A stretch of DNA of 64,000 bases, taken from NCBI GenBank assembly GCA_963691705.1, contig OY829541.1:68791189-68855188 (forward strand), in the 5' to 3' direction. This document shows, piece after piece, positions 58,400-64,000 of this stretch. Each line of letters begins with the position of its first letter. Position 1 is the first letter of the stretch. The notes below the pieces were generated by a model. The model ran no database searches. It had not been told where the DNA came from and worked only from the letters and a program-made list of their open reading frames with translations. A program made the position numbers and the translations under genes. Source of the DNA: Viola odorata. Lineage: Eukaryota; Streptophyta; Magnoliopsida; Malpighiales; Violaceae.

Positions 58400-59143
58400 A
58401 TGGAAATTGATCATCATCACGATCTAAAATCCGGATCACCAGAAGAAGATCATCAGAGGGAGATGATGCTTATGATGGACAAGATCCCACCTGAATTCTT
58501 CAATGAAATTACCGATTTAACCTCACCACCACCTCATGACTTCCCAACCTACAGCACCATCTCCCATTTTCTTGAAAACAACAACAATAACCAATTACCA
58601 TTTATCAACCACCTCTCATCACCTACTCCTCCTCCGCTGGAGCCGCCGCATTTCTTGTCGAACAATTATTCGGCGGGGGCGGGAGGGAATCATCATCAGA
58701 AGAGCAAGAACTCGATGGCGGTGATGAGGGAGATGATATTTAGGATTGCGGCGATGCAGCCGATACACATAGACCCGGAATCGGTGAAGCCGCCAAAGCG
58801 GAGGAATGTGAAGATATCGAAAGATCCGCAGAGCGTGGCGGCGCGGCACCGGAGGGAGAGGATAAGCGAGAGGATCAGAATCTTGCAGAGATTGGTACCC
58901 GGCGGGACTAAAATGGATACTGCTTCCATGTTAGATGAGGCGATTCATTATGTCAAGTTCTTGAAAACACAAGTGCAGTCGCTGGAGAGAGCTCAAGCTA
59001 ATAGGCCAAGTGCTACAGCTGCACCACCACCTGGGATTGGATTCCCTGTGGCAATGTCTAGTGGAAGCTATCTTGCACCTCTTGGTAATCATACTAATCA
59101 TCATCGTAATCAGAATGTTCAAAACTATGGAGATGCTAATTAG
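58400..59143 (+). CDS. HEC: HECATE-type bHLH transcription factor (subgroup VIIIb)
   Basis: Nuclear DNA-binding regulator of the HECATE/INDEHISCENT group, which controls gynoecium, transmitting tract and meristem patterning. Single exon, 247 residues. The acidic, His-rich N-terminus ([14 protein letters not shown]) and Pro-rich middle are followed by the group signature [20 protein letters not shown] (about 109-128) and [20 protein letters not shown] leading into the bHLH (about 141-195). Helix 1 has [16 protein letters not shown] and helix 2 has [17 protein letters not shown]. The basic region has Gln144, Ala148 and Arg152 where typical E-box binders have His, Glu and Arg, as known for this subgroup. 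The C-terminus is His/Asn/Gly-rich. The HEC1/2/3 paralogue is not resolved. Confidence 0.95.
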   Translation: MEIDHHHDLKSGSPEEDHQREMMLMMDKIPPEFFNEITDLTSPPPHDFPTYSTISHFLENNNNNQLPFINHLSSPTPPPLEPPHFLSNNYSAGAGGNHHQKSKNSMAVMREMIFRIAAMQPIHIDPESVKPPKRRNVKISKDPQSVAARHRRERISERIRILQRLVPGGTKMDTASMLDEAIHYVKFLKTQVQSLERAQANRPSATAAPPPGIGFPVAMSSGSYLAPLGNHTNHHRNQNVQNYGDAN

Positions 59144-60875
59144 CTAATTAATAGTAATAATTAGTTAATTAATAAAGATAAAATGACATTTTTAGTGAAC
59201 AGCGAGGGGAGAGAGGGTTGTAACTTGTAAAGACATTATTATGCATGGCTGTTCGTTAATTTCTCTAGAAAAAAGATCAAAATTAAGTCCTTGTTTGATT
59301 GGTACTAGCCTGTGAACCTCTAACCTGGAGGCAATCCTTTCTCACGGATTACCAACAAGCTAGAGGAGGCTAGTTGTAATCTCTCATCTTAATTGTATCT
59401 TGTTCTCAATAATTACAAATATCTAATCTGTTTATCATATAATATTATTAGTTTACATAGGCAAGAATGTGCCTATTTCTTAAGATATGGGCTGCAAATA
59501 TCTTTAAACTTAGTTGATTAGTATTAATTTTTTTTCACAAAAGTGCACTAAAATGTAAAATATTTTCAATAAATTTCTCCATATATAAGAATTAAATTAG
59601 TATCATTTTACTTAAAAAGAGAGAGTGACCGATCACATATTAATTTCATTCACGCTATTTTGCATTAAATATTATCGAGCTACAAATTACTCGTGAATAG
59701 TATGATTAATAATGTTTTACATTAATAAAACTTATAGCTCTATGTTCAGAATCTGACAATAGCTCGACTCCAAATTAGTGAGGGTCCGTCATGGCGGGGA
59801 ACAACAACAAGTTTTTCATCAAAAAGAAAAGCAAGAAGAGTGTGAGGGAAGTGTTTTTGTATTATTGACTGAATTCCTGGAATCTGCATTGGTAAAGAAA
59901 AGAGTTTCACGCTATGATGTGAGAACCCGGAAAAAGAATAATATTGCAGTATAGTTTAACCGGTTAGTATGTCACACGATTTGATGAGTAATAAGCATTT
60001 TAAAAAAATAAAAAATAAATAATGAATAATGTAAAGTTTATATCTCTGTAATTTGCTGGCCTAAGAAAAAGAAAAATCTGGCAATAGTGCTGTCTCTTTA
60101 CAGATGGGCCAATTGTTCCCTACTTGGTAGTACTAATACATACGGATTCTATGCACATTCTGCGTCACTTTGTTTGCAACACTTGGAGTTGGACCCCCAA
60201 AAACAAATTAGAAAAATAAAAACTTATAAATTATTAATTAAAGAAAAATTTTAATTCTGCGTCACTCTAATGATTTCAAATCTATACTTATTGTTTTTAA
60301 TTAATAAAAAACAGAGAATGTTAGGTAAATTGAAAAGCTGTCGTGCATCATCCTTTCCCTAGCTACCAAATTATAAGCTCAGCAGCTTAATGCATCAATT
60401 AATCTGTTATATCGGTATTCTCTGGCGATTTTTGTTCAAATATTGTTAAATTTTATAGAGTAAATCTTAATACGATCTATTTTATTTCTTTAACTCAAAC
60501 TTGAAACGGATTTTTTATTATTAATTCAACCATAATTGGTAATTTTTTATCGATTTTTGAAGGGAAATATTTAGGTGAAATTTGATTATGAAAAATGAGG
60601 TGCCCATTTAATTTAGTTTTATTACTAGTTTTGGTTTTTTATGTTAAAAAAATTTGATATATATTTTGGAGTATGAATTGGAATCGTGATTTATGAGAGG
60701 AGAGGGGGAGGGGGATTTGGATTTGATGATGGAGAGATGCATGAGAAATCCATGTGAAACTCTGACAAAGCGGTGCCTTTAACTTTGCATACGTGGCACC
60801 GGTGTCTGCTGACGTCCTTGTCCGCCAACGCCTTCGCACGTGAAACTCGATCTACATGATCAACGCATTTCCCTT

Positions 60876-60891
60876 ACGTGGCATTCCACGT
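60876..60891. promoter_or_regulatory. Paired ACGT-core motifs (inverted, G-box/ABRE-like)
   Basis: ACGTGGCATTCCACGT, two ACGTGG motifs as a perfect inverted repeat with a 4-bp spacer. Other ACGT cores lie close by: ACGTGGCAC near 60791 and GCACGTGAA near 60837. Such motifs bind bZIP and bHLH factors. With no gene start found nearby, a regulatory role is only a possibility. Confidence 0.3.
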
Positions 60892-61030
60892 CACATCCAT
60901 CTCTACAGATTATAACGCCTTTCAGTGAACTAATAATTAGCATTGCCTAAGCAAAATTAGAGTCTGAATCACATGTTAATTAATGGACGAATCAATCTAT
61001 AAAGTTTTTTTTATCCCTTTTAGAACAAAT

Positions 61031-61605
61031 GACATTTTTGATCTCTAAAGTATAACATTTTATTTAATCTAATCCATAAAATATAAATTTATTTAATCTG
61101 ATTCCTAATATGTACTCCTTCCTGGGGAAATAAACGTCGTTTTAGGATTTGCTTTTACTGTTCATTTTACTTGTATTTTTAGTATTAAACCTACCGAATA
61201 TTAAGATGCGAGGAAGTCATTTAATTTGCACCAGAAGGAGTATATTACTGTAGTTAATTTGGTCCCTATATTACTTGCAACCGGTTGAGCTTGGCGAGTT
61301 GGCGAGTCGGTGACCATGTAGTTTTGGGCCACACCGTGTGCAACTAACATGTATTACTAAGTAAAGATTTGTTTAATTTGGTAAAGTATAACATTTTGTT
61401 TAATATAGTACCTAACGCTAGTATGATCATTTTGTTTAATTTGGTCATTCAACTGCACATCAGTGCTCTAAGCTAATGAAAAACTTTAGAGGGATCAAAT
61501 TAAACAAAGTATTATTCTTTAGAAACTAGATTAAATAAATTTATACTTTAGGAATTAAATTAAATAAAATATTATACGTTAAGGACCAAAAATATTTTTA
61601 ACCTT
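61031..61605. mobile_element. Foldback repeat with ~80-bp inverted arms
   Basis: The left arm (about 61031-61108) with TAAAGTATAACATTTTATTT and AAATTTATTTAATCTGATTC reads as the reverse complement of the right arm (about 61516-61605). Further diverged copies of the TATAACATTTTGTTTAAT motif lie inside (61388-61440). The sequence ATTTGGTCC with these blocks is a common repeat type in plants. Ends and target duplication are not clear. It contains the small MITE at 61115-61240. Confidence 0.6.
61115..61240. mobile_element. Small Stowaway-like MITE (126 bp) nested in the foldback repeat
   Basis: Flanked by TA (61113-61114 and 61241-61242). The left end is CTCCTTCCTGG and the right end, reverse-complemented, is CTCCTTCTGG, similar to the CTCCCTCCGTCCC terminus but diverged. 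Internal AATAAACGTCGTTTTAGG-like sequence is typical of such elements. No ORF. Confidence 0.5.
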
Positions 61606-63477
61606 GTTAAACTTTGTTTATCTTTGTTTATACACATGTGCTAACGAGTAATTGTTTAGAAGGTTGCATAATCTTTAATTAATTAAAAATTAACCCATAT
61701 TAACATTAATAATCACATGACAAAAAAAGAATGTTTTGTTTTTTAAACGAAAAATCGAAATTTTACAAATAAAATAAATAAGCTGTAAACAAAATTACAT
61801 CAGCAAATCATACTGAACCTTGAGGTTCCGTCAGTAATTTACCGATTTGATCAATCCATTCGTTCGATTATTAATAATTAAATACTCCAAACCATGAATA
61901 ATTAATTATGAAAAATTAAATTATTACTTCTTTTTACAACTATAATTTGGATCTCTTTATGCGTTAACGATATTTTAGAATTTGTACTCAAACAAATTTA
62001 ATTTATTAAATCCTTCATTATTTTGAATCATGTATTCGTAAAAAAAACTGATATATTAAACCCAGGCTGATTTTTTTCTTTCAATTTCATCATTATTTTT
62101 TATCCACGTAAGATATTACTTCATTTCCATGCACTTATTCTTTGAGGTGACGTGGTGTCCGTTGTGACAAAAAAATCATATTATCCTTTAACACAGATCA
62201 TATCAGTTTGGAGAGTTTAATATATCAATTTTATGTAATTTAATAAAAAGTCTAATAAATTAAATTTACTCGAATAAAAGATCTAAAGTTATCATTAACA
62301 CACGTCCTTATCAACATCAAGCTTAGGAACAGTACATATCCTATTCCTTTCCCTTGTAGAAGAAGATCATCAGATCACTACTTCTCGTTCAATCCAAAAT
62401 ATTTTCTTGTTCATTGCTGCCTGGATTTGAACATCGTGCCTGATATGCCAAATGCCAGTTCGTCAGCTTTCTTTTCTCGGCAAAGCCTTCACAATTTCCT
62501 TCTTAATTGCACTCTACCCGTTCTAAAATACACTGATCGTGCTGGCCTTAAAAAACTGTCAATCTTTAATTAAAATTTTAAAAATAAAATAAATCATAAT
62601 AAAAAAATTATCATTCTAAAAGAAAATAAGAGAATTTCCAGAAAGATCGAAAAGTTCGATTGGTCCTAGCTAGACATTTCGTCACCCGACGGCTTATAAC
62701 TTTACCAAATGAGCAAAATTAATTAGCTCATTCTCAAACCACGAATCATTTATATCAGAATAGTTGATTTGGACCACATTAGAGATATTTCAATTTTTTT
62801 TCCTTTAAAATCTATCTTTTTATATATATCATAATTGATTAATTAACTATAGAAGAAAAACAAATGGTCTACCAAACCAAAAAAATAACGGATCATGGCA
62901 TTCAAGTATGTGCAACTGCAAATTAACCTCGACTCCGATCAAGATCATTAGGTTCGTATAAGGAAAAAAAATACTAGGTTCATCAGGAGTAATTTTCAAT
63001 TTTTATGTGTTAATATAGAAATGATAAATCTTAAATATTTATTGTCATATCTGTTAAAAATTAGCACGTGTCATTTTTTTTTATATAAATAAGTACCGAA
63101 ATGATAAACCTCAATTTTTTATCAAAGCAGGTTCTTCGTATCATCTAGAAAAAGACCAAAGTAAAGGGTTTACGCTAATCAAACAAAAAATAGTTTCAAA
63201 TATTGCATTAAAAAACATCTCAAACAAGAATGGAAATGCCAATCGAGGAGTAATGACTACCTAAAGCTAAAGATCGCTGGAGAAAAAAATATAAATATGA
63301 TGGTCAAATAAGGATCTAAGAACCCATGTGAAGGTTTCCCACTATTGTCCCAACATCCAAATACTAAGGTGGTTTCTGAAATTGGAGATGGTGATGGTGT
63401 GCTCCCTTGTCCTACAAATCAAGGGCAGTGATCCCTACAACATACCCCAAAGTACATTGAATTTTCCTAATAAAGGA

Positions 63478-63492
63478 CATTTTATATAAATG
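63478..63492 (+). promoter_or_regulatory. Candidate core promoter near the window end
   Basis: CATTTTATATAAATGC contains a good TATATAAA box about 120 bp before the ATG at 63609, which has a strong plant start context (AACAATGGCT). Together they suggest a gene beginning here. Confidence 0.3.
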
Positions 63493-63608
63493 CATAGTCC
63501 ATGAACTATGATTTTATATGATGAGCAATACAAAGCGACGACGAACTTTGGATTGTCTAATCATTCTTCAACTAATTTAACAATCTTCGTTTCTTTGTGT
63601 GAGTAACA

Positions 63609-63725
63609 ATGGCTACTGAGCCACGTTTGATGAAGAAGAGCAACACGTTTCCATTTCTTGCTTCTTTAATTGAACCCTATCTTATCTATATATCCGTTGA
63701 GGAATTGCTTTCGAACATTATATAG
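63609..63725 (+). CDS. Possible small ORF or first exon, unrecognised
   Basis: 38-codon frame starting MATEPRLMKKSNTFPFLASL with the start context AACAATGGCT and a TATA box about 120 bp upstream. It ends at TAG 63723-63725. It could be a true small peptide, the first exon of a gene whose donor site I could not identify, or chance. No family is recognised and the window ends soon after. Confidence 0.2.
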   Translation: MATEPRLMKKSNTFPFLASLIEPYLIYISVEELLSNII

Positions 63726-64000
63726 CTCCTTTTAATTATGAGTTACATGCTCATCTTATTGTATTTAAGCTATTTAGGAATTAGGTGACTTTCTAAAAGG
63801 TTTGTGTAGGAAGTATGCCGAGTAAAAATTAAATATAAAATTAGTTAATTTTATACTGAAATAAAATATTTTGAGAAAACCGTGAGAGTTTAAACCAATG
63901 AACTCTAGTAATTATTTTTAAAAATCTTTTACGTATTAGTGAGCTGATTTATTACCATTAGTAAGAATACAATGTGCTAAGGGAATTGACAATAGTTGGT

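Larger units (their letters stand above)
59144..64000. other. Intergenic tail of the window
   Basis: Starts with the bHLH 3' UTR. A short inverted pair TACTAGCCT/AGGCTAGT sits at 59304-59372. ACGT-core motifs cluster at 60790-60892. The foldback element with a nested MITE is at 61031-61605. From 61610 to about 63480 nothing but AT-rich sequence is evident. A possible gene start lies at 63609. Confidence 0.45.

Noticed and set aside
58536..59122. Additional frames on both strands overlapping the bHLH gene
   Set aside because: Shadow frames. Only the 58400-59143 frame contains a recognisable domain.
59300..59375. TACTAGCCT...AGGCTAGT inverted pair as a MITE
   Set aside because: Arms are only about 8-9 bp with no target duplication or extended terminal repeats.
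1..64000. CRISPR arrays, operons, ribosome-binding sites, phage or plasmid features
   Set aside because: The window is plant nuclear DNA with spliced genes. No prokaryotic structure was seen.

Overview
This is a window of nuclear DNA from a eudicot plant. The spacers are strongly AT-rich, most genes are split by short GT-AG introns, and decayed transposons are plentiful. The proteins are plant families (UDP-glucuronate 4-epimerase, a CER2-type BAHD protein, a plastid J20-like DnaJ protein, a HECATE-type bHLH). I cannot name the species. There is no CRISPR array, operon or other prokaryotic feature, and I saw no tRNA or rRNA gene.

Layout: 590-3473 (+) WRN-like 3'-5' exonuclease, six exons, frame broken in exon 4. 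8321-9697 (+) intronless UDP-glucuronate 4-epimerase. 13172-14131 (-) mitochondrial-type glycine-rich RNA-binding protein. 15828-~18320 (+) pseudogene of a CER2/CER26-like acyltransferase, interrupted by a 931-bp hAT element and cut off by a decayed Copia fragment. 21235-26484 a Ty3/gypsy-type element (-) with LTR, PBS and gag-protease but no RT/RNaseH/integrase, plus an opposite-strand ORF. 26762-29414 (+) tRNA 2'-phosphotransferase with one in-frame stop, followed by a partial tandem copy of its own middle. 32581-33831 (-) J20-like DnaJ protein. 41241-45579 (-) filamin-like/CCCH/RRM/RS splicing-type protein. 49956-52245 (+) NIPA/DUF803 magnesium-transporter-like membrane protein. 58400-59143 (+) HECATE-type bHLH. 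The spacers hold a Stowaway-like MITE, two foldback elements, a perfect 24-bp-arm hairpin and ~150-bp degenerate tandem repeats.

The genes are independent transcription units. Their order is the most informative feature. As I recall Arabidopsis gene numbering, the set exonuclease / GR-RBP / CER26 / J20 / NIPA lies along At4g13870-At4g13800, and GAE6 / GR-RBP4 / CER26-like / NIPA / IRR lies along At3g23820-At3g23900. The window looks like one merged copy of a block that Arabidopsis carries as two fractionated halves. Three genes carry disabling lesions (exonuclease, phosphotransferase, acyltransferase). The first two have only one lesion each, so sequencing error must be excluded. I found no clearly new biological system. 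The best leads are the merged synteny block, the gag-protease-only element with its opposite-strand ORF, and the layered decay of the acyltransferase locus.
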